Counted from the first letter of the stretch, positions 37,039 through 46,162 are shown. The stretch is DNA of 64,000 bases from Enhydrobacter sp. (GCF_030246845.1 NZ_CP126889.1:2847001-2911000); one strand, 5' to 3'. Translations and numbers: made by a program. Notes: a model not told the origin generated them from the sequence alone.

Positions 37039-39240
37039 TCAGGGCTTCATCACGGCGAAGCTCGCGTCGCCGTCACGCTCCACCTGGGGCACGAGGTCGA
37101 CCTCCCAGTCGAGATACTGGCGCATCGCCGCCTCGACGTCCTGCTTGAAATCGTACGGCCGGTACCAGACGTCGGTCGGCGGATCGGCCATCCGCGTGTG
37201 GCCGGTCTCGACCGGCAGCCCGGCCGTGCGCCAGCTCTTCATGCCACCGGCAAGGATCGCGACCGGCAGTTCGCCGGCAGCCTCTCTCGCCTCCGCCACC
37301 GCCAAGGCTGCGATCTCCCCGTCGGGCGAGACGAGCACGATCCGCGCGGCATTGCCCTGCTTCCGCAACATCCCGGGAATCGAGCCGGCAAGGCCGGCAC
37401 GTACGGCGAACCATGCCCCCGGTATGTGGCCGTCCCGATATCTGAGGCTGGTGTCGAGATCGATCACCAGGGTCGAGGCGCGTGCGGCATCGAGCTCGGC
37501 CGGCGTCACCGTTGCCGGTGTCGGCAGCGCAAAGCCCTTGGGGAAGCGGGGCTCGGGCTCGGTCGTGAGTTCGCCCGCGACCGGCTTGTGGTCCAGCACA
37601 TAGGTCTTGGCCCAACCCATCTGCAGCAGCCAGTGTGCGGTCATCGTGGCGCGCACGCCGTCATTGTCGTGCAGCACGATCGTGGCGTTGCGCGCACCCA
37701 CATATTGATCGGTCGCCTGCACGAGCTGCCCGCCGGCGGCATGGCGAAAGCCCACGAGATGGCCTTGCGCATATTCGGACGGGTCGCGCACGTCGAGGCG
37801 GTAGAGCGGACCGCCCCCGGCTTCGAGCCGCCGAAACGCCGCGAGGTCGATCTTCCGGATATTCAGGCGTTCGGCGATCCTTGCCGCGGCGGCCTTGGCG
37901 AACGCCGCCGCCTGCGTGCTTTGCGGGCCGAAGCTCCGGGTCTCGCCGCGCGCTACCTTCAGGCCTGCGAGATGCCAGCCCATGGTGCCGTTCTTCAGCG
38001 CCATCACCTTGTTGGGAAGACCGGCATTGATCAGCGATTGGGCACCGATGATCGAGCGCGTGCGGCCGGCGCAGTTCACGACGACCAGCGTCTCCGGATT
38101 GGGCGCGAGGTCCTTGACCCGATAGACGAGCTCGGCGCCCGGGCAGTCGACGCCGCCGGGGATCGACATGTTGTTGAACTCGGGCATCGGCCGCGAGTCG
38201 AGGATCACTAGATCGGTCCCGGCGTCGATCAACCTCTGCAGGTCCGACGCGTCGATGCGCGGCGTGTCGTTGCCGTGCTCGACCACCTCGCCGAACGCCT
38301 TGCTGGGCACGTTGACGCCCGTGAAGACTTCGTAGCCCGCTTCGCGCCAGGCCTTCAGGCCGCCTTTCATGACGGCAAGATCGGTGTAACCCAGCGTCGA
38401 AAGCCGGGCGGCGGCACGGTTGGCGCGGCCGGCCCATTGCGGGTCGCGGTCCTCCTCGCCGCTGTCCATCAAGACGATGCGGGTATTCGGATCGGGCAGC
38501 AGGGCGAAGGCGCGCGGCTCCAGCCGCGACAGCGGCAGGGGCGTCGCGAACAGGGGATGTCCCTCGGTCGAGAACTCGCCCTCCTCGCGGACGTCGAAGA
38601 AGGCGAAGACCTCGCCCGATTTCAGCATCGCCTTGACCCGCTGCACCGGCAGAAGCGGCGTCAGGATCCGCGCTTTGGCCATGAAGCGCTTCGCGGCCCC
38701 CGTACCAAGGTCGACGCTGACGCGGTCAGGCAGATGCTCGAGGCTCAGGCCATAGAAGTGGAGATGCAGCGCATCACCCGAGCCCGCCGGCGTCTCGATA
38801 TGATGGAAATCGTCGGGCAGGTAGCAGATGAAGTCGCCGCGTCTCAGCGTCTTCTCCCTGGCAGGCGCCTCGCGAAGCTGCACCATGTCCGCGCGGGCGC
38901 CGTTGTCCAGTCGGTCGTAGACGACATTGCGCTCGGCGCCGTGCACGCCGGCAATGATTGCCCAGGTCGTATGGTTGTGAGGCGGTACCTTCTTTCCCGC
39001 ACCGCCGGCCGAGGCGTAGAGCGCGAAGCGATGGTCGCGATCCTCGCTCAGGCGATAGATGCCGCCGTCCGGTCCGAGCGGGAACTCCTCCTGCGGGAAG
39101 AGCTCGGCCCGGTTCGCCAGCGAGGCGAGGAGATGGCCGAGCCGGTCGAGTGTCGCCCGGCCGATGCCGTCCTTCTCGATCGCGCGGGCCTGGTCGACAA
39201 GCTGCCGGACGGCGGCGGCGCGTTCCTGGTGCAAGCTCAT
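37039..39240 (-). CDS. Fusion of thiol-dioxygenase-like cupin with four rhodanese domains
   Basis: 733 residues in one frame. Residues about 20-190 form a cysteine-dioxygenase-like cupin (PPHNHTTWA with H88 and H90, E103, later H146/H147). Four rhodanese domains follow at about 196-305, 328-432, 463-555 and 577-676. Only the second has the catalytic cysteine (C390 in VVVNCAGRTRS). The others read LMDSGEE, LHDNDGV and LVSPDGE at that spot, so they are probably structural or binding domains. It likely acts on a sulfur-containing small molecule such as cysteine or a mercapto acid, moving or oxidising its sulfur. A separate dioxygenase gene lies 2.7 kb away at 41931. Confidence 0.85.
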   Translation of the reverse strand: MSLHQERAAAVRQLVDQARAIEKDGIGRATLDRLGHLLASLANRAELFPQEEFPLGPDGGIYRLSEDRDHRFALYASAGGAGKKVPPHNHTTWAIIAGVHGAERNVVYDRLDNGARADMVQLREAPAREKTLRRGDFICYLPDDFHHIETPAGSGDALHLHFYGLSLEHLPDRVSVDLGTGAAKRFMAKARILTPLLPVQRVKAMLKSGEVFAFFDVREEGEFSTEGHPLFATPLPLSRLEPRAFALLPDPNTRIVLMDSGEEDRDPQWAGRANRAAARLSTLGYTDLAVMKGGLKAWREAGYEVFTGVNVPSKAFGEVVEHGNDTPRIDASDLQRLIDAGTDLVILDSRPMPEFNNMSIPGGVDCPGAELVYRVKDLAPNPETLVVVNCAGRTRSIIGAQSLINAGLPNKVMALKNGTMGWHLAGLKVARGETRSFGPQSTQAAAFAKAAAARIAERLNIRKIDLAAFRRLEAGGGPLYRLDVRDPSEYAQGHLVGFRHAAGGQLVQATDQYVGARNATIVLHDNDGVRATMTAHWLLQMGWAKTYVLDHKPVAGELTTEPEPRFPKGFALPTPATVTPAELDAARASTLVIDLDTSLRYRDGHIPGAWFAVRAGLAGSIPGMLRKQGNAARIVLVSPDGEIAALAVAEAREAAGELPVAILAGGMKSWRTAGLPVETGHTRMADPPTDVWYRPYDFKQDVEAAMRQYLDWEVDLVPQVERDGDASFAVMKP

Positions 39241-39313
39241 GGTCTCCTCCGGTTTGCGCCAGTATAGCGAGCCCGTGCTTGTCGCCCTACGGCCGTCAAA
39301 CTACTCTGCGAGC

Positions 39314-41206
39314 ATGAGATATCTTTTGGCGTCGGTCTTGATGGCGGCGGCGACCGGCCTCGCAGCCTCGGCCTGGGCGCAGACCACCACGCCGCCGCAC
39401 CGTCCCCCGGCCGCCAAGACCGCCAGGACCACCACCAAGGTCGCCGTCCGGGCGCCCGCCCACCACGCCCCGGGCGCGCCTCACGCCAAACCGCACCCGG
39501 TCGTTCGTCATGCGGCGGTCCGCCATCCGGTGTTCGTGCCGCCGCCGCCGGTCATCGAGCTCGACGAGACGGCGGTCAATCCCGAGCTGCCCACTGCGCT
39601 CGATGCCGGGACGAGAGACCGCTACCGCCGCATCTTCCAGGATCAGGCGGCCGGCAAATGGGGTGAGGCGGATGCCGAGATCGCCCGCCTCGGCGACAGG
39701 ACGCTGATGGGTTATGTCGGCGCCCAGCGTCTGCTGTCGCCGCGCTATCGCGCGGGCTACAGCGAGCTCGCGGCCTGGCTGCAGGATTACAACGACCATC
39801 CCGATGCGCCCGCCATCTATCGCCTCGCCCTCGCCAGACGGCCGCGCGGCGCGGCCGATGAATTGACCCCCGCGACCTTCGTCACCCGGGTGCCGCTCTC
39901 GCCGGCCTTTGCCGCTGCCCGTACCGTGACGGGATCCGACGCCGCCGAAGCGGCCCAGCTGCGCGCGCGGCTGCAGCAGATGATCGACGATGGCGGCTTC
40001 AACGCTGCCTTCGCCTTGCTCGATCGCAAGTCGACGGCCGATCTCCTGGGGCCGCAGGAAGTTGAGCTGTGGCGCGGCCGCGTCCGCACGCACGCGCTCG
40101 AGGCCGATTCGCAGCGCGCCCTGCAGGTCCCGGTCGAGATCAGCCTGCCGCCCGACGCCAACTGGAACGCGGGCCTGGCGGCCTTCACCGGCGGCGATAT
40201 GCCCGAGGCAGCGCGTCGTTTCGAGATGGTGGCCGATGCTGCGCCCGATCAGGTGTCGTCCTGGACCTTGTCGGCCGGCGCCTTCTGGGCCGCGCGCGCC
40301 AACCTGCTGGCGGGCAACCCGCAGAAGTTCGCGCCCTATCTCAAGCGTGCGGCCCTGCACGGCCGCACCTTCTACGGGCTGATCGCGCAGAAGGCGCTCG
40401 GCATGAAGATCGTGGCCGACTGGAGCCTGCCGGCGATCGATCGCAAGGAAGCCGATCTTCTGCGCAACGATCGTGCCGGGCGGCGCGCGCTGGCCCTGCT
40501 GCAGCTCGGCGCCTCGACCGCGGCAAGCCGCGAGCTGTTCGCCGCCTCGCTCGACGCCGATCCCGGCTACATCACCGCCATCCTGTCGCTGGCCAGCAAG
40601 GCCGTGCTGCCCGACCTGTCGGTGCGGGTCGCCAACGCCGCCTGGGACGTCCGGCACAGGATCCCGGGCTATGACGCCGCCGCCTATCCGCTGCCGCCCT
40701 GGCAGCCGGCCAGCGGCTTCGGCCTCGATCGCGCGCTGCTTTGGGGCTTCATGCGCCAGGAATCCGCCTTCAATCCCAAGGCCCGCTCCTATGTCGGCGC
40801 GATCGGCCTTCTGCAGCTCATGCCGAGTACGGCGCAGATCGTCAGAGCCAAGCTCGCACCCGAGACGGCGGGCGGCGATACATTCGATCCCTCGATCAAC
40901 ATGTCGCTCGGCCAGGCCTACATCAGCTCGCTGATGGGCGATGTCGACGACAGCCTGGTGCGTGTGGCTGCCGCCTACAACGGCGGACCGGGCAACGTGA
41001 ACCGCTGGGACAGTTCGCTGAACGCCTCGGCCGATCCGCTGCTCTACATCGCCTCGATCCCGCTCAACGAGACGCGGGACTTCGTGCAGCGCGTGCTGGC
41101 GAACTATTGGATGTACCAGATCCGGCTCGGCCAGCCGACGCCGTCGCTCGACCAGATCGCCGCCCACGAATGGCCGCGCTACATCCCGCAGGACACGGGC
41201 CGTTGA
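39314..41206 (+). CDS. Soluble lytic transglycosylase
   Basis: 630 residues. A signal peptide (LLASVLMAAATGLAASAWAQ) precedes a histidine- and proline-rich linker, a superhelical U-domain of short repeats, and the C-terminal SLT domain. The catalytic glutamate is in FMRQESAFNPKA, followed by GLLQLMPSTAQ and AAYNGGPGNVNRW. It cuts murein glycan strands in the periplasm. ATG 39314 replaces a longer frame that starts inside the neighbouring gene. Confidence 0.93.
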   Translation: MRYLLASVLMAAATGLAASAWAQTTTPPHRPPAAKTARTTTKVAVRAPAHHAPGAPHAKPHPVVRHAAVRHPVFVPPPPVIELDETAVNPELPTALDAGTRDRYRRIFQDQAAGKWGEADAEIARLGDRTLMGYVGAQRLLSPRYRAGYSELAAWLQDYNDHPDAPAIYRLALARRPRGAADELTPATFVTRVPLSPAFAAARTVTGSDAAEAAQLRARLQQMIDDGGFNAAFALLDRKSTADLLGPQEVELWRGRVRTHALEADSQRALQVPVEISLPPDANWNAGLAAFTGGDMPEAARRFEMVADAAPDQVSSWTLSAGAFWAARANLLAGNPQKFAPYLKRAALHGRTFYGLIAQKALGMKIVADWSLPAIDRKEADLLRNDRAGRRALALLQLGASTAASRELFAASLDADPGYITAILSLASKAVLPDLSVRVANAAWDVRHRIPGYDAAAYPLPPWQPASGFGLDRALLWGFMRQESAFNPKARSYVGAIGLLQLMPSTAQIVRAKLAPETAGGDTFDPSINMSLGQAYISSLMGDVDDSLVRVAAAYNGGPGNVNRWDSSLNASADPLLYIASIPLNETRDFVQRVLANYWMYQIRLGQPTPSLDQIAAHEWPRYIPQDTGR

Positions 41207-41233
41207 TCCTGTTCCTATGTGACCATGTAATAT
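41203..41233 (+). promoter_or_regulatory. Candidate promoter of the Phd/PIN module
   Basis: TTGATC (41203-41208) and TAATAT (41228-41233) are spaced by 19 bases; the second hexamer lies inside the operator palindrome, so repressor binding would block it. Confidence 0.45.
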
Positions 41234-41244
41234 GGCCACATAGG
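41214..41244. promoter_or_regulatory. Operator palindrome of the toxin-antitoxin pair
   Basis: CCTATGTG-A-CCAT (41214-41226) and ATGG-C-CACATAGG (41232-41244) match as a dyad in 12 of 13 positions around a 5-base centre, 8 bases before the antitoxin ATG. This is the expected position for autorepression by a Phd-type antitoxin. Confidence 0.75.
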
Positions 41245-41252
41245 GATCGGCC

Positions 41253-41615
41253 ATGGAGCGCAAGATAAATGCGGCCGCTTTCAAGACGCGCTGCCTCGCC
41301 CTGATCGACGAGGTCGCCGAAAGCGGCGCGCCGATCATCGTCACCAAGCGCGGCAAGGCGAAGGTGCAGGTCGTCGCCGTGCGCGAGAAACCCAGGACGC
41401 TTTTGGGTGCCACGAAGGGCACTTTCAGGATTCTCGGCGATATTGTCGGTCCTGTCGTCGAGGATTGGGACGAGGATCGTGAATGGCGCAACATCACCGG
41501 GCAATTCGATGACCCTCCTGCTCGATACGCACACGATCCTTTGGCTCACCGAGCAGATGCCCAGGCTCGGAAAAGCAGCAAGGCGAAGGTGCGACGTCGC
41601 TCTCGCCGCCGGTGA
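41253..41615 (+). CDS. Phd/YefM-type antitoxin with C-terminal extension
   Basis: 120 residues. The N-terminal Phd fold (MERKINAAAFKTRCLALIDEV, IIVTKRGKAKVQVVAV) binds DNA. The middle (WDEDREWRNITGQFDDPPAR) is the usual toxin-binding tail of such antitoxins. From about residue 86 the frame runs into the toxin gene for 107 bases, adding a basic tail (KSSKAKVRRRSRRR) not typical of the family. Either the usual stop was lost or the tail is functional. Confidence 0.82.
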   Translation: MERKINAAAFKTRCLALIDEVAESGAPIIVTKRGKAKVQVVAVREKPRTLLGATKGTFRILGDIVGPVVEDWDEDREWRNITGQFDDPPARYAHDPLAHRADAQARKSSKAKVRRRSRRR

Positions 41616-41913
41616 GCTTGCCGTTTCGACGGTGACATTCTTCGAACTGAACTGGGCCTTGGGGCGCGGCCGTGTCGAAGGACCGTCAGATATTCGCGGA
41701 TGGCGTCGTGATCTCCTGACACTGGGCCTACGTGAGATTGCCTTGTCGGCCGAGATTGCACTGAAGGCGGCGGAACTCGACAATCTGCACGGTGATCTGT
41801 TCGATCGGATAATCGTTGCCACGGCGCTGGTCGAAGACGCAGTATTGCTCACCGCCGACCGTCCGCTCCTCGCCTGGTCCGGGAAGCTCCGCCGGCAGGA
41901 CGCGCGGCTGTGA
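41509..41913 (+). CDS. PIN-domain toxin
   Basis: 134 residues of the PIN fold. MTLLLDTHTILWL holds the first acid (D6), TFFELNWAL the glutamate and GDLFDRIIVATAL and LTADRPLL the later acids. Probably an RNase toxin paired with the overlapping Phd antitoxin. ATG 41509 fits the family start; the frame opens earlier but that part is antitoxin sequence. Confidence 0.9.
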   Translation: MTLLLDTHTILWLTEQMPRLGKAARRRCDVALAAGELAVSTVTFFELNWALGRGRVEGPSDIRGWRRDLLTLGLREIALSAEIALKAAELDNLHGDLFDRIIVATALVEDAVLLTADRPLLAWSGKLRRQDARL

Positions 41914-41930
41914 TGGGGAAGGTTCTCGCC

Positions 41931-42542
41931 ATGAATGCCGCCCGTTTGCGCCGCTTCATTGCCGACATGACTTCCCTCGTGGGCGGGGCGTGGCAGGACA
42001 AGGACGAGGCGGCGGTCATCGAGGTCGGCCGCAAGCTCCTGGGCGAGCTGGTGAGTCACGACGACTGGCTGCCCGAGAGCATGGCCAGATGCCCGCCGCA
42101 CGGCTATGCGCAAAACCTTCTGTGGTGCGATCCGTTCGAGCGCTTCTCGATGGTAAGCTTCGTCTGGGCGCCGAGCGCCTGCACGCCCGTGCACGATCAC
42201 CGCATGTGGGGCCTCGTCGGCATGCTGCGCGGCTCGGAGATCTCGCAGGCCTTCTCTCGCGACGCGGCGACCGGTACGCTCGCCGCCGGCGAGGCGACGA
42301 CGCTGATGCCCGGCGATGTCGAGGCGTTGGTTCCCGCACTGGGCGACATCCATCGCGTGACCAACGCGCTTGCCGACTGCGGCTCGATCAGCATCCATCT
42401 CTATGGCGGCAATATCGGCGCGGTGCACCGGCATATTTTCGATCCAGAGACAGGCGAGCCCAGACCGTTCGTGTCCGGCTACACCAACCAGGTCATGCCC
42501 AATCTCTGGGTCCGTTCCGCCGAGGACCGTGCCGGCATGTAG
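41931..42542 (+). CDS. Cysteine-dioxygenase-type thiol dioxygenase
   Basis: 203 residues of the CDO cupin family. The iron ligands are in TPVHDHRMWGLVG and later DIHRVTN, and IHLYGGNIGAVHRHIF closes the fold. It oxidises a thiol such as cysteine or 3-mercaptopropionate to a sulfinate. ATG 41931 has GGGGAAGG eight bases upstream; ATG 41913 is an alternative. It follows the toxin gene by 17 bases and precedes the TctCBA transporter by 95 bases. Confidence 0.88.
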   Translation: MNAARLRRFIADMTSLVGGAWQDKDEAAVIEVGRKLLGELVSHDDWLPESMARCPPHGYAQNLLWCDPFERFSMVSFVWAPSACTPVHDHRMWGLVGMLRGSEISQAFSRDAATGTLAAGEATTLMPGDVEALVPALGDIHRVTNALADCGSISIHLYGGNIGAVHRHIFDPETGEPRPFVSGYTNQVMPNLWVRSAEDRAGM

Positions 42543-42637
42543 GTGTCAGCAGCGAAACTGCCGCTAAATCCAACTTGACCTGCCGCGTCGGCACCACCAA
42601 ATCTCACTCAGTGTGAAATGGAAAGGACAGTGGTGTG

Positions 42638-43606
42638 ATGCGTCGTAGAACCGTGCTGCGCGCCGGCAGCGCTTTCGCCGTCGTTGCGGGCGCCGCGCCG
42701 GCGATTGCCCAGCCCGGCAAGTGGCCGAGCCGCGAGATTTCGCTGATCAATCCCAACGCTCCGGGCGCCGCGACGGACCTGACGGCGCGCATCATCGCGC
42801 AGGCGCTCGAGAAGCGGCTCAACGCCACGGTCATCGTCAAGAACGTGGTCGGCGGCGCAGGCGCGCTCGGGCCCACGACGCTGGCGCAATCGACGCCCGA
42901 CGGCCACACGATCGGGCTGGTGGCGATCTCGACCCACGTCGCCGTGCCCAACATGATGAAGGTCAACTACGAGCCGTGGAAGGCGTTCGACATCATCGGC
43001 CAGGTCGCGGCCCTTCGCTACGGCGTCGGCGCCCGTGCCGACGGTCCGATCAAGTCGATCGAAGAGCTGATCGCGCAAGGCAGGCAGAAGCAGCTCACCT
43101 ACAGCTCCAACAACGTCACCAATGTCGTGGCGATGTTCCAGCTCGCCAAGCTGACGGGCACCAAGCTGCGCTGGGTCGTGTTCCCGGGCGGCGTCGAGTC
43201 GGTGACGGCGGCGATCGGCGGTCACGTCGACGCGGTCATCCAGACCGTCACCGAGATGAAGCCGCAGATCGAAGCCGGCAAGCTGCGCTTTCTCGCGTCG
43301 GCGGCGGAGGCGCGCTGGCCGGACTATCCGGAGGTGAAGACGCTGCGCGAGGCGGGCTACGACGCGATCAGCAACGGGCCGTTTGGCTACGCCTTCCCGA
43401 CCGGCGTCGATCCGGCGATCAAGGAGCGCATGGACAAGGCGCTCGCCGACGTGATGGCCGACGAGGGCGTACGCAGTCAGATCGCCACACTCGGCATCCA
43501 GCCGGTCTACCGCGACGGCAAGGATTACGCGGCGCTTCTGAAGAAGATCGAGGTCGATCTCGTGCCGATACTGAAGGAAACTGGTATGGCGAAGAAGGCG
43601 GCATGA
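42638..43606 (+). CDS. tctC: Tripartite tricarboxylate transporter substrate-binding protein (Bug family)
   Basis: 322 residues. A basic signal peptide (MRRRTVLRAGSAFAVVAGAAPAIAQ) is followed by the Bug-family fold (SREISLINPNAPGAATDLTAR, VVGGAGALGPTTLAQSTPDG, FPGGVESVTAAIGGHVDAV). It captures an organic acid in the periplasm. Its stop overlaps the tctB ATG (ATGA). The ligand is not predictable. Confidence 0.92.
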   Translation: MRRRTVLRAGSAFAVVAGAAPAIAQPGKWPSREISLINPNAPGAATDLTARIIAQALEKRLNATVIVKNVVGGAGALGPTTLAQSTPDGHTIGLVAISTHVAVPNMMKVNYEPWKAFDIIGQVAALRYGVGARADGPIKSIEELIAQGRQKQLTYSSNNVTNVVAMFQLAKLTGTKLRWVVFPGGVESVTAAIGGHVDAVIQTVTEMKPQIEAGKLRFLASAAEARWPDYPEVKTLREAGYDAISNGPFGYAFPTGVDPAIKERMDKALADVMADEGVRSQIATLGIQPVYRDGKDYAALLKKIEVDLVPILKETGMAKKAA

Positions 43607-44094
43607 CCCGCCCCGGCGGCGCGCGGATCGCCGGCCTTGGCCTGCTGGCGGCCGCGCTGGTCGGCTTGTGGAAGTCGCTGGAACTCGAAAGCTGGAGTTT
43701 TGACGGTCCGGGCGCCGGTCTCTTTCCGCAGCTCGTGACCGGCGTTTGCGTGGCCCTGGCCCTGCTTGTCGTCGTCTCGCCGGGCAAAGCCGGATCGACC
43801 GAGGAGGGCGACACCGAGGAAGCCGGGACGGGTGCCGAGGCGCGCCGCACCTTCGCCCTCTACGCCATTGCCTTCGGCACGCTTGCCGCAGGAGCGGCCT
43901 ATGCCGGTTTCGCCGTGACGGCGATCGTCACCGCCGTCGTGATCGTGCGTTTCGCCGAGCGGCGTTCGTGGGCCGCGGCCCTGGGCTACGGCATGGCCTG
44001 TGCCGCCATCGGCCTGGTCTGCTTCGGCTGGCTGCTGCGGGTGGACCTGCCCGAAGGGCCCATCGAACGCGCCTTCTACACGCTCGTCCGCTGA
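43603..44094 (+). CDS. tctB: Tripartite tricarboxylate transporter small membrane subunit
   Basis: 163 residues with four predicted membrane spans (IAGLGLLAAALVGLWKSLEL to GYGMACAAIGLVCFGWLL). The acidic stretch STEEGDTEEAGTGAE lies in a loop. It is the TctB partner of TctA. Coupled to tctC by a 4-base overlap. Confidence 0.88.
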   Translation: MTRPGGARIAGLGLLAAALVGLWKSLELESWSFDGPGAGLFPQLVTGVCVALALLVVVSPGKAGSTEEGDTEEAGTGAEARRTFALYAIAFGTLAAGAAYAGFAVTAIVTAVVIVRFAERRSWAAALGYGMACAAIGLVCFGWLLRVDLPEGPIERAFYTLVR

Positions 44095-44107
44095 TCGAAG
44101 CCTCGCC

Positions 44108-45592
44108 ATGGAAGCACTCCTCGATGGCTTCGCCGTCACCCTGACTCTGGGCAACCTGCTCTACTGTTTCGCCGGCGTCCTGCTCGGCACGGTCGTTGGC
44201 ATCCTGCCCGGCCTCGGCCCGCTCACCACCATCGCGATCCTGCTGCCGATCACCTTCAAGATGGAGGTGACGTCGGCGATCATCATGCTGTCGGGCATCT
44301 ACTACGGCGTCGCCTACGGCGGTACGGTGACGTCGGTCCTGATGCGCATTCCCGGCGAGGCCTCGTCGGTCGTCACCTGCCTCGACGGCTACGAGATGGC
44401 GCGCAGGGGCCGAGCCGGCGCGGCGCTCGGCGTGGCCGGCCTCGGCTCGTTCGTGGCGGGCACCGTGGGCGTCATCGGCATCTCCTTCCTGTCGCCGCCG
44501 CTTGCCAGGCTTGTGCTGGCGTTCGGGCCGGCCGAGTACGCCATGCTGATGCTGGCCGGCCTCACCATGGTCACCTACATGTCGAGCGGCTCGCTGGCGC
44601 GTGCGCTCTTGATGGCGGCCTTCGGCCTGCTGCTGGGGACGGTCGGCAGCGATCCGATGAACATGACGCCGCGGCTCACCTTCGGCATCCTGGCGCTGGG
44701 CGACGGCGTCAATCTCGTGCCGCTCGCGATCGGCCTGTTCGGCCTGTCGGAAGTGCTGTTCATGGCGCGGCAGAAGGCCGAGGACCTGAAGATCCTGCCG
44801 CCGCCCTCGCGTCTGCTGGGCTTCCTGCCCTCGCGTGACGAGGCGCGCCGTTCCCTGGGCCCGGTGGCGCGCGGTACGGGGCTCGGCTTCCTGGTCGGAC
44901 TGCTGCCCGGTGGCGGCGCGACACTGGCCTCGTTCCTGTCCTACGGTATCGAACGCAAGCTCTCCAGGCATCCCGAGGAATTCGGCAAGGGCGCCGTCGA
45001 GGGCGTGGCCGGACCCGAATCGGCCAACAACGCCGGCACGGCCGGCGCCTTCGTGCCGCTCCTGTGCATGGGCATCCCGGCCAATGCCATCACGGCCCTG
45101 CTGCTCGGCGCCTTCATCATCCACGGCGTCACGCCCGGGCCGACCATCCTCGAGCGCCAGCCGCAGGTGTTCTGGGGCGTGGTGGCCAGCATGTATGTCG
45201 GCAACGCGATGCTGCTCATCCTGAACCTGCCGCTGATCGGCCTGTTCGTGCGCATTCTCGAGATCCCGCGCGCCTACCTCGCGCCGATGATCCTCGTGGT
45301 CTGCCTGATCGGCGTCTACTCGTCGAGCAACAATCCGGCGGACGTATTGCTTGCCGTCGTCTTCGGCTTCGTGGGCTACGGTCTGCGTCGCCACGGCTTC
45401 GACCTCGGCATCGTGATCCTGGCCTATGTCCTGGGACCAATCTTCGAGCGTTCGGTGCGCCAGGCGCTGGCCATCTCGGACGGCGATCCGTCGATCTTCT
45501 TCCACAGCTACCTGTCGACCGCCTTCGCGCTCGTGGCGCTCGCGCTCCTGGTTGCCGGCCTCTGGCCGAGGAAGCGCGCTGCGACGACATGA
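44108..45592 (+). CDS. tctA: Tripartite tricarboxylate transporter large membrane subunit
   Basis: 494 residues, about 11-12 membrane helices. Family blocks include GTVVGILPGLGPLTTIAILLP, SIYYGVAYGGTVTSVLMRIPGE-like text, GLLPGGGATLASFLSYGIERK and GPESANNAGTAGAFVPLLCMGIP, the conserved permease signatures. It drives organic-acid uptake with TctB and TctC using an ion gradient. Thirteen bases after tctB. Confidence 0.95.
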   Translation: MEALLDGFAVTLTLGNLLYCFAGVLLGTVVGILPGLGPLTTIAILLPITFKMEVTSAIIMLSGIYYGVAYGGTVTSVLMRIPGEASSVVTCLDGYEMARRGRAGAALGVAGLGSFVAGTVGVIGISFLSPPLARLVLAFGPAEYAMLMLAGLTMVTYMSSGSLARALLMAAFGLLLGTVGSDPMNMTPRLTFGILALGDGVNLVPLAIGLFGLSEVLFMARQKAEDLKILPPPSRLLGFLPSRDEARRSLGPVARGTGLGFLVGLLPGGGATLASFLSYGIERKLSRHPEEFGKGAVEGVAGPESANNAGTAGAFVPLLCMGIPANAITALLLGAFIIHGVTPGPTILERQPQVFWGVVASMYVGNAMLLILNLPLIGLFVRILEIPRAYLAPMILVVCLIGVYSSSNNPADVLLAVVFGFVGYGLRRHGFDLGIVILAYVLGPIFERSVRQALAISDGDPSIFFHSYLSTAFALVALALLVAGLWPRKRAATT

Positions 45593-45619
45593 AAAACCCG
45601 CTGCAAGAGCCGCAGCAGG
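45592..45619 (-). terminator. Intrinsic terminator of the cupin gene
   Basis: On the minus strand CCTGCTGC (45619-45612) pairs with GCAGCGGG (45604-45597; one G-T pair) over a 7-base loop, followed by TTTTT (45596-45592). It lies 19 bases past the cupin stop and touches the tctA stop codon. Confidence 0.7.
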
Positions 45620-45637
45620 CCCTCCCCAGTCCGGCCG

Positions 45638-46102
45638 TCAGTGCTCGTGCGGATGGGGGTGGGTCGGGTCGACCCAGTAAACCTCTTCCGGCTTCTCGGC
45701 CGGCGCGATGTCGAGGTTGATGGCGATCGCCTCGTTGTCGGAGCGGACCAGCACGCATTCCAGCGGCTCGGTATCCGAGGCGTTGATCTCCTGGTGCGGC
45801 ACGTAGGGCGGGACATAGATGAAGTCGCCGGGACCGGCCTCGGCGATGAACTCGAGCTTCTCGCCCCAGCGCATGCGCGCCTTGCCCTTGACGACATAGA
45901 TCACGCTCTCGAGATGGCCGTGATGATGCGCGCCGGTCTTGGCATGGGCGTGGATCGTCACCGTGCCCGCCCACAGCTTCTGCGCGCCGACGCGGGCGAA
46001 GTTGATCGCCGCGGCGCGATTCATGCCCGGTGTCTGGGCGGTATTGGTATCCAGCGAACCCGCGGGGATGACCCGCACGCCGTCATGTTTCCAGTCGGTC
46101 AT
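45638..46102 (-). CDS. Cupin-domain protein
   Basis: 154 residues. A single cupin barrel with metal ligands in HHHGHLESVIYVV and YVPPYVPHQEIN. The end is histidine-rich (HPHPHEH), possibly extra metal binding. Such cupins can be dioxygenases, isomerases or sensors; the role is not recognisable. Divergent from moaB; followed by its own terminator. Confidence 0.8.
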   Translation of the reverse strand: MTDWKHDGVRVIPAGSLDTNTAQTPGMNRAAAINFARVGAQKLWAGTVTIHAHAKTGAHHHGHLESVIYVVKGKARMRWGEKLEFIAEAGPGDFIYVPPYVPHQEINASDTEPLECVLVRSDNEAIAINLDIAPAEKPEEVYWVDPTHPHPHEH

Positions 46103-46162
46103 GGCGTCTCATCTAGGCCCCCCCACCTCGCTTCGGCAAGCGAGGAACGTTAGGATGATCGC

